Shown piece by piece: positions 36,382 to 46,560 of a stretch of DNA of 64,000 bases; the stretch's first letter is position 1, and every line of letters starts with the position of its first letter. The notes under the pieces were generated by a model, which worked only from the letters and a program-made list of their open reading frames with translations, had not been told where the DNA came from and ran no database searches. The stretch spans positions 124,001 to 188,000 of the forward strand of contig NZ_JASKLS010000007.1 of NCBI RefSeq assembly GCF_030124375.1, read 5' to 3'. Made by a program: the position numbers and the translations under genes. Source of the DNA: Sinorhizobium sp. 6-70 (GTDB lineage Bacteria; Pseudomonadota; Alphaproteobacteria; Rhizobiales; Rhizobiaceae).

Positions 36382-37626
36382 TTACTTCGCGGCCTCGACC
36401 GCCGCGGCGAGTTCCTTCACCGCGTCTTCCGAGCTGAGCTCGCCGTTGAACTGGCGGGTCACGACGTCGTAAATCGCGTTCTTGACGGAGGCCGGATTGG
36501 CATGGCCATGGGCCATGGAACCGAAGAGGGTGCCATTGGCGTTTGCTTCCGCAAGATCCTTGATGCCCTTCTTGCCGCAGGCGTCGAAGTCGGTGTCCGG
36601 AACATCGGTGCGGGCCGGAACTGATCCCTTGACTACGTTGAAGGCCGACTGGAAGGTCGGGCTTTCGATGGCGGAGGCCATCTGCAGCTGGGCCGGAACC
36701 TTGTCATCCGAGACCTTGAACATCGCGAACTGGTCGGAGTTGAAGGTGACGGAGCCTTGCGTTCCCGGGAAGCGCATGCAGACGAAATCGGTACCCGGCA
36801 CCTTCTTCGCCTTCAGGAATTCACCCTTGGCCCAGTCGCCCATGAACTGCAGGCCGGCCTTGTTTTCGATAACCATCGCCGAGGCGAGGTTCCAGTCGCG
36901 GCCAGAGAAGTTGTCGTCGACATAGGAGCGCAGCTTCGTCATGCGGTCGAAAGCTTCCTTCATCTTGTCGCCGCCGAGCGCTGCCGGGTCGAGGTCGATG
37001 AAGGCCTGCTTGTAGAAGTCGTTACCGAGCGAGAGCACGACGGCGTCGAAGATCGTCGCATCCTGCCAGGGTTGACCACCGTGGGCGACCGGCGTGATGC
37101 CCTGCTCCTTGAACTTGTCGAGCAGCGCGATCAGCTCATCCCAGTTCGTCGGCTCCTTGCCGCCAGCCTTGTCAAGGGCGGCCTTGTTGATCCAGACCCA
37201 GTTCGTCGAATGGACGTTGACCGGGGCAGCGATCCAGTGGCCGTCATACTTCGAGAATTGCTGCAGCGCGGACGGAACGACCTTGTCCCAGCCTTCCTTG
37301 CCAGCAATGTCGTCGAGGTTGCCGAGTGCGCCTTCCTTCGCCCAGTCGAGGATGTCGAAGCCGAGCATCTGCACCGCGGTCGGAGCGTTACCGGCGGTGA
37401 CGCGGGCGCGAAGCACGGTCATGGCTTCCGTGCCGCCGCCGCCGGCGACCGGCATATCGGTCCAGCCGATGCCCTTGCCTTCCAGGTCCTTTTTCAGAAC
37501 GTCGAGTGCCGCAGCCTCGCCACCGGACGTCCACCAGTGCAACACTTCCACGTTTTCTGCTGCGCGCGCGGCCGTCGCCGCCAACATCAGTGCTGCAACA
37601 GCCGTCGTCGTCATCAACTTGCGCAT
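36382..37626 (-). CDS. Sugar ABC transporter substrate-binding protein (GtsA-like)
   Basis: 414 residues with a clear signal peptide ([22 protein letters not shown]) and a mature part starting near residue 23 with [20 protein letters not shown], as in glucose/mannose-binding proteins. Aromatic and acidic residues such as in [15 protein letters not shown] and GDWAKGEF fit a monosaccharide-binding cleft. The exact sugar is not certain. The gene leads the operon and faces a LacI-family gene; two operator-like dyads lie between. Confidence 0.92.
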   Translation of the reverse strand: MRKLMTTTAVAALMLAATAARAAENVEVLHWWTSGGEAAALDVLKKDLEGKGIGWTDMPVAGGGGTEAMTVLRARVTAGNAPTAVQMLGFDILDWAKEGALGNLDDIAGKEGWDKVVPSALQQFSKYDGHWIAAPVNVHSTNWVWINKAALDKAGGKEPTNWDELIALLDKFKEQGITPVAHGGQPWQDATIFDAVVLSLGNDFYKQAFIDLDPAALGGDKMKEAFDRMTKLRSYVDDNFSGRDWNLASAMVIENKAGLQFMGDWAKGEFLKAKKVPGTDFVCMRFPGTQGSVTFNSDQFAMFKVSDDKVPAQLQMASAIESPTFQSAFNVVKGSVPARTDVPDTDFDACGKKGIKDLAEANANGTLFGSMAHGHANPASVKNAIYDVVTRQFNGELSSEDAVKELAAAVEAAK

Positions 37627-37735
37627 CGTTATCCTCCCGTTTGCAAGTTACCGAAGCGGAATCTCCTCCCGCCTTATTGGATGCCACCCGTCTTCGCCGG
37701 TCGGCAATGGGCCTGCGGCGTGCGCCGCCCGGCCA

Positions 37736-37753
37736 ATTTAAAACGTTACAAAT
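37736..37753. promoter_or_regulatory. LacI-type operator, binding-protein side
   Basis: ATTTAAAACGTTACAAAT is an 18-base imperfect dyad about the central ACGT, 110 bases upstream of the sugar-binding protein start. Confidence 0.6.
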
Positions 37754-37872
37754 ACCGCCAAGTCAAGCGCACGGGGTGTTTCCACCGCCGCGCCACCTAA
37801 ACAGCCTGAATTTGCTGGATTATACGGCATCGCGGATATGGTGCAACGCAACAAATCCGGCTCCTTCGATCT

Positions 37873-37890
37873 ATTTAAAACGTTTTCATC
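37873..37890. promoter_or_regulatory. LacI-type operator, regulator side
   Basis: ATTTAAAACGTTTTCATC shares its first 12 bases with the site at 37736 and contains the perfect core AAAACGTTTT. It lies 67 bases before the LacI-family start and suggests autoregulation. The rest of the 330-base divergent region shows no gene. Confidence 0.6.
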
Positions 37891-37956
37891 ATACGATTGC
37901 CTAACGGTTCGCGTCACGTTACAAAACCGCTCTTGATCGTTCGCAGGAAGGAACCA

Positions 37957-39027
37957 TTGGCCGCTCGCTCCAAACCCGTCAGTGCCGGCGCCGGCCCGGC
38001 AAACAGTCGCGGCAAGCCGACGCTGCGCACCATAGCGGACATTACCGGCCTTGCTGTCACGACGGTGTCGCGGGCGCTCGCCAACGCCCCGCAAATCTCG
38101 ATCGAGACGCGCAACCGTGTGCGTCAGGTGGCGCTCGATATCGGTTACTCGCCGGACCGCGCCGCCCAGCGCCTGAAAACCGGTCGCACCAATGTTATTG
38201 CGATCCTGCTTGAGCCGCACGAGGAAATTCTGGGATACGGAACCTCCGTGATGGCCGGCATCGCCAAGGCGCTGCAGGGCACGGCGTATCACCTGATCGT
38301 CATGCCGAATTTTCTCAATGCGGCAAACATCGATGCGATCAACTACATCATCCGCAACAGCATGGCGGACGGCCTGATCTTCTCGCGAACGGAGCCACTC
38401 GACCCGCGGGTCATGCTGCTCTCCGAGAACGGCTTTCCTTTCGTCACGCACGGCCGCACCGAACTCGCGACCGCGCACCCCTTCGTCGACTACGACAATT
38501 TCACTTTCGCCTACGAAGCGACGCGCCGGCTGATCGCCAAGGGACGGCGCAGGCTGGCGCTGATCAGCGGACCCGCGGGCTACACATTCGCCGGCCACAT
38601 CCAGCACGGCTTCATGACCGCGGTGCGCGAGGCCGGCTGCGCCTATGAAATCCTTTCCGACATCGATCTCGATTGCCCGGCGGGCGCAATCCGCGACCGC
38701 ATCCGCCGGCGCTACGCCGAGAAGGACCCGCCGGACGGCTTTGCCTGCGGCGGCGAGGTCTGCGCGCTCGCGACGATCACCGGCATGACCGACTGCGGCC
38801 TGACGCTTGGGCTCGAATACGACATCGTCGCCAAGCAGACGTCGCAGTTGCTGAGCGCAATCCAGCCGCGGGTCGACACGATCTACGAGGACCTGACCGC
38901 GACCGGCGAGCATATGGGCCGCATCCTCCTGCGCCGCATCGCCGGCAGCACGAACATCAACGAACTGCAGTTGCTGCTGAACCCCGAACTTCCCTTCGAG
39001 ACGCAACCGGCGAGCGTTGCAGACTGA
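37957..39027 (+). CDS. LacI-family transcriptional regulator of the sugar ABC operon
   Basis: About 356 residues: an N-terminal helix-turn-helix (IADITGLAVTTVSRALAN) and a periplasmic-binding-like sensor domain. I chose the TTG at 37957, which is four bases after AGGAAGGA; a longer frame from ATG at 37897 runs through the probable promoter and lacks a ribosome site. The gene is divergent from the GtsA-like binding-protein gene, and the two AAAACGTT dyads between them are its likely operators. It is expected to release them when the imported sugar or a derivative binds. Confidence 0.9.
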   Translation: MAARSKPVSAGAGPANSRGKPTLRTIADITGLAVTTVSRALANAPQISIETRNRVRQVALDIGYSPDRAAQRLKTGRTNVIAILLEPHEEILGYGTSVMAGIAKALQGTAYHLIVMPNFLNAANIDAINYIIRNSMADGLIFSRTEPLDPRVMLLSENGFPFVTHGRTELATAHPFVDYDNFTFAYEATRRLIAKGRRRLALISGPAGYTFAGHIQHGFMTAVREAGCAYEILSDIDLDCPAGAIRDRIRRRYAEKDPPDGFACGGEVCALATITGMTDCGLTLGLEYDIVAKQTSQLLSAIQPRVDTIYEDLTATGEHMGRILLRRIAGSTNINELQLLLNPELPFETQPASVAD

Positions 39028-39132
39028 CCCCGGCGCGACAGGCCAAAGCGCACGGGCATGCGAAAATCGCCTCCCGATCCTCTCCGCGCCTGCCTTCCGC
39101 GTCCGCATGTTCAACTCCCCTCCCAATCCGCC

Positions 39133-40641
39133 TCAGCGCGGCATCCACCAGTTGGTGCGCTGGCCGATATGCATGTTGAGCGTCTTGGTCTCGGTATAGT
39201 CCTCGACCGCGTGCCGCCCGAGCTCCCGGCCAAGGCCCGACTGACGGTAGCCGCCGAAGGGCAGCTCCGACGCGCCATCCATGAAGGTGTTCATCCAGAT
39301 CGTGCCGGCGCGCACGCGCCGTCCGATGGTGAGACACGTATCGAAATCGCGGCTCCAAACGCCGGCCGAAAGCCCGTAATCGATGGAGTTGGCGATCCGG
39401 ATCGCCTCCTCCGTCGTCTCGAAGGTGAGGACGGACAGGACCGGCCCGAAAACTTCTTCGCGGGCGACCGCCATTTCCGGCCTGACGGAAGAAAGGATGG
39501 TCGGCGCCATGAACTGGCCGATACCGAGATCGAGTGCCGCACCGCCATGGGCGACGGTCGCGCCATCGCTCGAGGCCGAAGAAACATAGCCGGCAATCTT
39601 TTCGAGGTGCTGCGGCGTGATGATCGCCCCCACCTGCGTTTCGGGATCGAGCGGATCGCCGACCTTTACTTTTGCCGAGAGGCTGGCGATGCGCACCGTC
39701 ACCTCATCGGCGATGTCACGATGCAGGATCAGACGCGAACCGGCATTGCAGCATTCGCCGGCGTTGAAATAGGCGCCGAAGACGGCGGCATCGATGAACT
39801 CGTCGAGATTGGCGTCGGGAAAGACGATCTGCGGGTTCTTGCCGCCGAGTTCGAGCGAGACCTTCTTCAGGGTCTGCGCCGCGTTCGCCATCGTCAGCCG
39901 GCCGACCCCGGTCGAGCCGGTGAAGGAGACCATGTCGACGTCCGGATGGCTCGTCAGCGGCGCACCGGCCTCCGGTCCCGTGCCGACGATGATGTTGACG
40001 ACACCGGCTGGCACGCCCGCCGCCTCGAGAATTTCACCGAGAACGAGCGTCGAGGCGGAGGTGAGCTCCGACGGTTTCACCACCGTCGTGCAGCCGGCGG
40101 CGAGCGCAAACGGCAGCTTCTGGCTGACGATCAGGAAGGGGAAGTTCCAGGGCGTGATGATCGACACGACGCCGATCGCCTCGCGCAGCACGACGCCGAG
40201 TGTGCCGTCCCCGAGCGTATTATAGCTTTCGCCGGAAAGATCGCGGGCGAGCGCTGCGGCATAGCGCCAGATATCGGCGGCTCCCGCCAATTCGCCCTTG
40301 GCCTGGCTGATCGGCTTGCCGGACTCGATTGCATCGAGAAAGGCGAGCTCATCGGCGCGCGCGGCGATCATGTCGGCGGCGCGCAGCAGGACGAGCGAGC
40401 GCTCCGACGCGGTCATGCGCGGCCAAGGGCCGTCATCGAAGGCACGCCTTGCCGCCGCGATGGCCCGCTCCGCATCCACCTTCGTCGCCGCCTGGTAGCG
40501 GCTGACGGTCACGCCGTGACCGGGCGCCACCCGCTCGATCGTGCGGCCTTCGGCGCCGTCGACCCACTTGCCGTCGATCAGCATCCGGAATTCGCGAACC
40601 TTGTAATCGCCGAGCGCTTTGGGTTTCACCAGAACCGTCAT
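39133..40641 (-). CDS. Aldehyde dehydrogenase family protein
   Basis: 502-residue NAD(P)-dependent aldehyde dehydrogenase. The catalytic cysteine is about residue 298 in GECCNAGSR, the general base is in SLELGGKNPQ and the fold marker TPWNFPF is present. It resembles betaine-aldehyde and 4-guanidinobutyraldehyde dehydrogenases, but family membership does not fix the substrate. The ATG at 40641 overlaps the hydratase stop (TGATG) and has GGAG upstream. It is the last gene of the LacI-led operon and ends tail to tail with the first LacI gene. Confidence 0.9.
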   Translation of the reverse strand: MTVLVKPKALGDYKVREFRMLIDGKWVDGAEGRTIERVAPGHGVTVSRYQAATKVDAERAIAAARRAFDDGPWPRMTASERSLVLLRAADMIAARADELAFLDAIESGKPISQAKGELAGAADIWRYAAALARDLSGESYNTLGDGTLGVVLREAIGVVSIITPWNFPFLIVSQKLPFALAAGCTTVVKPSELTSASTLVLGEILEAAGVPAGVVNIIVGTGPEAGAPLTSHPDVDMVSFTGSTGVGRLTMANAAQTLKKVSLELGGKNPQIVFPDANLDEFIDAAVFGAYFNAGECCNAGSRLILHRDIADEVTVRIASLSAKVKVGDPLDPETQVGAIITPQHLEKIAGYVSSASSDGATVAHGGAALDLGIGQFMAPTILSSVRPEMAVAREEVFGPVLSVLTFETTEEAIRIANSIDYGLSAGVWSRDFDTCLTIGRRVRAGTIWMNTFMDGASELPFGGYRQSGLGRELGRHAVEDYTETKTLNMHIGQRTNWWMPR

Positions 40642-41420
40642 CACCATTCTCCCTTGAAGCGCGCTTCGCGCTTTTCACTGAAGGCCGCGACGCCCTCCCT
40701 GAGATCGCCGGTCTTGGCGACAAGGATCGAGCCGAGCGCCTCGACCGCAGCCCCCTTGTCCTCGCCATTCGCCGAAGCGATCATCAGCTTTGATACTTCC
40801 AGCGCCGCCGGCCCGCGGCTTCCGATGCGGCCGGCATAGTCCCGCGCCGCGACCATCACGCTGCCCATCTCGACCACCGCATCGACCAGCCCTTCGGCCT
40901 TCGCCTCCTCCGCTGAAAACATCTCGCCGCCAAGCACCATGCGGCGCACGATCTGCGCGCCGAAGCGGGAGACCAGGCGCTGCGTGCCGGACCAGCCCGG
41001 CACCATGCCGAGGCTCGTTTCGGGAAGGCCGATCTTCACCTGGCGTTCGGCGATGCGGATGTCCGCCGCCGCTGCCAGTTCCAGCCCGCCGCCGAGCGCG
41101 TGACCGTTAAGCGCCGCGATCACCGGCATGCGGAGCGTCGCGAGCCGCTCGAAGACACGGTGGCCGAAGCGCACCCACTCATGGCCGAAAGCCGCGGCAT
41201 CCATGCCGCCCCAGGCCTTGATGTCGCCGCCGGCGGAAAATGCCTTGCCCTCGCCGGTCAGGATGGCGACGCGCACATCGCGGTTCGCCTCGACCGTGTC
41301 GCAGGCGGCAGCGAGCGCCTTCAGCATATCGATGTCGAAGGCGTTGAGTTTTTCGGGCCTCGCCACGGTCATGATTGCGACCGCGCCTTCGACTTCGATC
41401 CGGATGCGTTCGTCAGCCAT
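40641..41420 (-). CDS. Enoyl-CoA hydratase/isomerase family protein
   Basis: 259-residue crotonase-fold protein. The oxyanion-hole segments are AFSAGGDIKAWG and NGHALGGGLELA; the glutamate in IGLPETSLGMVPG occupies a usual catalytic position. The ATG at 41420 is preceded by GGGAGG and overlaps the CoA-transferase stop by eight bases. It likely hydrates or isomerises a CoA thioester made by the preceding CoA-transferase. Confidence 0.9.
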   Translation of the reverse strand: MADERIRIEVEGAVAIMTVARPEKLNAFDIDMLKALAAACDTVEANRDVRVAILTGEGKAFSAGGDIKAWGGMDAAAFGHEWVRFGHRVFERLATLRMPVIAALNGHALGGGLELAAAADIRIAERQVKIGLPETSLGMVPGWSGTQRLVSRFGAQIVRRMVLGGEMFSAEEAKAEGLVDAVVEMGSVMVAARDYAGRIGSRGPAALEVSKLMIASANGEDKGAAVEALGSILVAKTGDLREGVAAFSEKREARFKGEW

Positions 41421-43026
41421 TCGCGCCTCCCGCAATCTTCCGGGCGGCCTTCGCCGGCAGCCTCAGACCGAGCGGCGCCTCGTGGAACAGCGCGCTATCC
41501 ATCTGCTTCAGCCGGTCGGACACGATCAGCGGGAATTCCGATTGGTCGAGGATATGTTCCTGCAGGTCCGCACCGGGCGCGATTTCGGTGAGCACGATGC
41601 CCTCGGCCGTCAGCTTCATCACGCAACGCTCGGTAACATAGGTGACGTCCTGCCCCTGCTCTACCGCCCGGCGCCCGGAGAAGGTGACGTGCTCGACCGC
41701 ATTGACGAGTTTCTTCAGCTTGCCTTCCCGCTCGATGACAAGCCTGCCGTCGGCGACCGAGAGTTTCGCGCCGGCATTGAACATACCGGAGAAGACGATC
41801 TTCTTCGCCCGCGCGGTGATGTCGACGAAACCGCCCGCGCCCGCCGTCACGTGCGGCCGGAAGCTGAGTTTCGACACGTTGACCGAGCCGGTGCGATCGA
41901 TTTCGAGGAACGAAAGCAGCGACGCGTCGAAGCCGGCGCCTTGGAAATAGGTGAACTGATAGGGCGACGGCATGAAGGCGTCGGCATTCGACGCGCAGCC
42001 GAAGGCGAAATCGAGAAGCGGTACGCCGCCGACCGCCCCCTGCTCGATCACCCAGGTGACCGCGCCGTGCAGCCCTTCCTCCAGCAGGATCCGCGGTACA
42101 TTGGCGGAAATGCCGAAGCCGAGATTGACGGCGCTGCCCGTTTCGAGCTCCTGCGCGACGCGCCGGGCGATCACCTTCTGGATGCTGAATTCGGGAACGC
42201 GGAAGCTGTCGAGCGGACGGAAAATCTCGCCGGAAATGGCGGGATCGTAGAGCGTCTGCGTCGTCTGCTTCTGGTCCGGATCGACGACCACATAGTCGAC
42301 CAGCACGCCCGGGACGCGCACGTCATGGGGTTTCAGCGAGCCTTCCTTGGTGATGCGTTTGACCTGGGCAATGACGATGCCGCCATTGTTGCGGGCGGCG
42401 AGGGCCTGATCGAGCCCGCCGAGATAAGCGCCCTCATGCTCGTAGGTGAGATTGCCGCGCTCGTCCGCCGTCGTTGCCCGGATGATCGCCACCTGGGGTG
42501 CGATCGCCTTGAAATAGAGCCAGTCCTCGCCCTCGAACGCGATCTTTTTCACCACCGGCTCCGCCGCAGCGGACGCGTTCATGGCGCAGCCTTCGCGCGA
42601 AGGATCGACGAAAGTGTCGAGCCCGATCTTGGTCACGACGCCTGGCCGTTTGGCCGCCGCCTCGCGATGCATGTCGAAGAGAATGCCGGACGGAATGTTG
42701 TAGGCCGCCACCTCGTTGGCGCCGATCATCTGCCAGATCGCCGGCGGCTCGGCGCTCGACGGACCGGATGGGTAGGATCCGCCGATGATCTTTTTCAGTA
42801 AGCCCTTCTTGGCGATGTAGTCGACGCCCTTGATCCCACTCATGTCGCCGGCTGCGATCGGATGCAGCGTCGTCAGGTCGCGCGGATGGCCGGTCGTGTC
42901 GAAGCGCTCGCCGATCGCCTTCAGCATCAGGTCCGGGCAGCCGAGGCCGCTGGAGGAAGAGACTGAAACGACCGCGCCGTCCGGTATCAGGGCTGCCGCT
43001 TCCGCCGGTGAAATATGTTTGTTCAT
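41413..43026 (-). CDS. Acyl-CoA:acetate/3-ketoacid CoA-transferase (YdiF/propionate CoA-transferase type)
   Basis: 537 residues with both CoA-transferase halves fused in one chain. The expected catalytic glutamate lies in VIEQGAVGGVP. Fused forms move CoA between short-chain acids. The start MNKHISPAEAAAL at 43026 follows the Gfo/Idh stop by five bases. It probably activates an organic acid formed earlier in the pathway, ready for the hydratase. Confidence 0.9.
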   Translation of the reverse strand: MNKHISPAEAAALIPDGAVVSVSSSSGLGCPDLMLKAIGERFDTTGHPRDLTTLHPIAAGDMSGIKGVDYIAKKGLLKKIIGGSYPSGPSSAEPPAIWQMIGANEVAAYNIPSGILFDMHREAAAKRPGVVTKIGLDTFVDPSREGCAMNASAAAEPVVKKIAFEGEDWLYFKAIAPQVAIIRATTADERGNLTYEHEGAYLGGLDQALAARNNGGIVIAQVKRITKEGSLKPHDVRVPGVLVDYVVVDPDQKQTTQTLYDPAISGEIFRPLDSFRVPEFSIQKVIARRVAQELETGSAVNLGFGISANVPRILLEEGLHGAVTWVIEQGAVGGVPLLDFAFGCASNADAFMPSPYQFTYFQGAGFDASLLSFLEIDRTGSVNVSKLSFRPHVTAGAGGFVDITARAKKIVFSGMFNAGAKLSVADGRLVIEREGKLKKLVNAVEHVTFSGRRAVEQGQDVTYVTERCVMKLTAEGIVLTEIAPGADLQEHILDQSEFPLIVSDRLKQMDSALFHEAPLGLRLPAKAARKIAGGANG

Positions 43027-43031
43027 CGAAT

Positions 43032-45073
<2,042 letters not shown>

Positions 45074-45115
45074 CGATACCCTCCCGACCGGCGCTCATCT
45101 CTTTCCTACTTAATA

Positions 45116-45131
45116 ATTGGAACGTTCCAAT
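45116..45131. promoter_or_regulatory. LacI-type operator, perfect palindrome
   Basis: ATTGGAACGTTCCAAT is a perfect 16-base palindrome with the central CG typical of LacI-family sites, 43 bases upstream of the LacI-family start. Confidence 0.75.
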
Positions 45132-45228
45132 CTCGTCAAGAGGCTTCCGTTCACTTTTTTGGCGACCCGCACTCGGCTCTGGAGAACCAGACAGGCCGAC
45201 AAGAATCGAAAATATGGCCGATACTTTC

Positions 45229-45242
45229 GTGACTTAAGTCAC
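45229..45242. promoter_or_regulatory. Perfect palindrome GTGACTTAAGTCAC (CRP/FNR-like)
   Basis: A perfect 14-base palindrome midway between the two LacI-type operators. GTGA-N6-TCAC is the half-site spacing of CRP/FNR-family regulators, so it may be an activator site shared by both promoters. The regulator is unknown. Confidence 0.45.
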
Positions 45243-45333
45243 AAACCAGCCCTCCCGGGCAAAGAGCGGTGGCCCTTGGGGCGTGACCTAAACCAAATCC
45301 CAACCAGACACGATGGACAATTTCCACCTTGAT

Positions 45334-45351
45334 ATTTGGAACGTTCTAAAT
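45334..45351. promoter_or_regulatory. LacI-type operator before the DUF993 gene
   Basis: ATTTGGAACGTTCTAAAT is an 18-base dyad with one mismatched pair, 37 bases before the DUF993 start and well placed to cover its promoter. Confidence 0.7.
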
Positions 45352-45387
45352 TATTCCATGGCGCAAACCTGAGGAGGATTCACGCTC

Positions 45388-46560
45388 ATGACCAGCCTGC
45401 TCCTGCCGCGCCAAGACGGCTCGCTCGAACACTACCGGCTCCAGGGAACGCCAATTGCCCGGCCCGCAAAGGTCCCGACCTTCAACCGCATCGCCTATGC
45501 GGCCGCGCATGTCGTTTCCGATCCGTTCCGCGACAGCGATCCGTGGGGAAAGCCGGCAATCGACTGGGAAGCGACGATGGCCTTTCGCCATCACCTCTGG
45601 AGCCTCGGCTTCCGCATCGCCGAGGCGATGGACACTGCCCAGCGCGGCATGGGGCTCGCCTGGCCGGACGCGCAGGAGCTGATCCGCCGTTCGCTTGCCG
45701 AAGCGAAGAGCGTTCCGGGCGCCGATCTTGCCTGCGGCGCCGGCACCGATCATCTGTCTCCCGACGCGGCGCGCTCGATCGAGGACGTCATCGCCGCCTA
45801 TGAGGAGCAGATCGGCTTCGTCGAGGCCGAGGGTGGCCGGGCGATCATGATGGCGAGCCGCGCTCTGGCCCGCGTTGCACGATCGGCCGACGACTACCGC
45901 CGTGTCTACGGCCATATCCTGCGCCAGGCCAAGGACAAGGTCGTGCTGCACTGGCTCGGCGACATGTTCGACCCGCAACTAATGGGATACTGGGGATCGG
46001 AGAATTTCGAGGAAGCGCTGGAAACGGTGCTGTCGATCATCTCCGAGAACAGCGCCAAGGTGGAAGGCATCAAGATTTCGTTGCTCGACAACACCAAGGA
46101 AGTGGCGCTGCGCAACGGCCTTCCGGAGGGCGTGCTCTGCTTCACCGGCGACGATTTCAACTATGCGGAACTGATCGAAGGGGACGGCGAAAAATACAGC
46201 CACGCGCTGCTCGGCATCTTCGACGCCGTGGCCCCCTCGGCTTCGAAGGCGCTTGCCGCCTTGGCGGATGGCGATGCCGCCACCTTCCGCGGCGTGATCG
46301 AGCCGACGGTGCCCCTGTCGCGCAAGATCTTCGAGGCGCCGACGCAATACTACAAGGCCGGCGTCGTCTTCCTCGCCTGGCTGAACGGCCACCAGCGCCA
46401 TTTCACCCTGCCGGCCGGCCTGCAATCCGCCCGCGGGCTCCAGCACTATGCCGATATCTTCCGCCTCGCCGACGGTGCCAATGTGCTCGACAAGCCGGAG
46501 CTCGCGGCGGCGCGGATGCGGAATTTTCTCGCTGTGCTCGGCGTCGAACAGATAGACTAA
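45388..46560 (+). CDS. DUF993 protein, dihydrodipicolinate-synthase-like
   Basis: 390 residues of the DUF993 family, related to dihydrodipicolinate synthase/N-acetylneuraminate lyase TIM barrels. Lys229 in VEGIKISLLD lies where the Schiff-base lysine of that superfamily would be, so an aldolase or lyase activity is likely. The ATG has GAGGAGG upstream. It is divergent from the LacI-led operon and carries its own operator copy, so it probably performs a carbon-carbon cleavage step in the same unknown pathway. Its stop overlaps the opposing peptidase stop by four bases. Confidence 0.82.
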   Translation: MTSLLLPRQDGSLEHYRLQGTPIARPAKVPTFNRIAYAAAHVVSDPFRDSDPWGKPAIDWEATMAFRHHLWSLGFRIAEAMDTAQRGMGLAWPDAQELIRRSLAEAKSVPGADLACGAGTDHLSPDAARSIEDVIAAYEEQIGFVEAEGGRAIMMASRALARVARSADDYRRVYGHILRQAKDKVVLHWLGDMFDPQLMGYWGSENFEEALETVLSIISENSAKVEGIKISLLDNTKEVALRNGLPEGVLCFTGDDFNYAELIEGDGEKYSHALLGIFDAVAPSASKALAALADGDAATFRGVIEPTVPLSRKIFEAPTQYYKAGVVFLAWLNGHQRHFTLPAGLQSARGLQHYADIFRLADGANVLDKPELAAARMRNFLAVLGVEQID

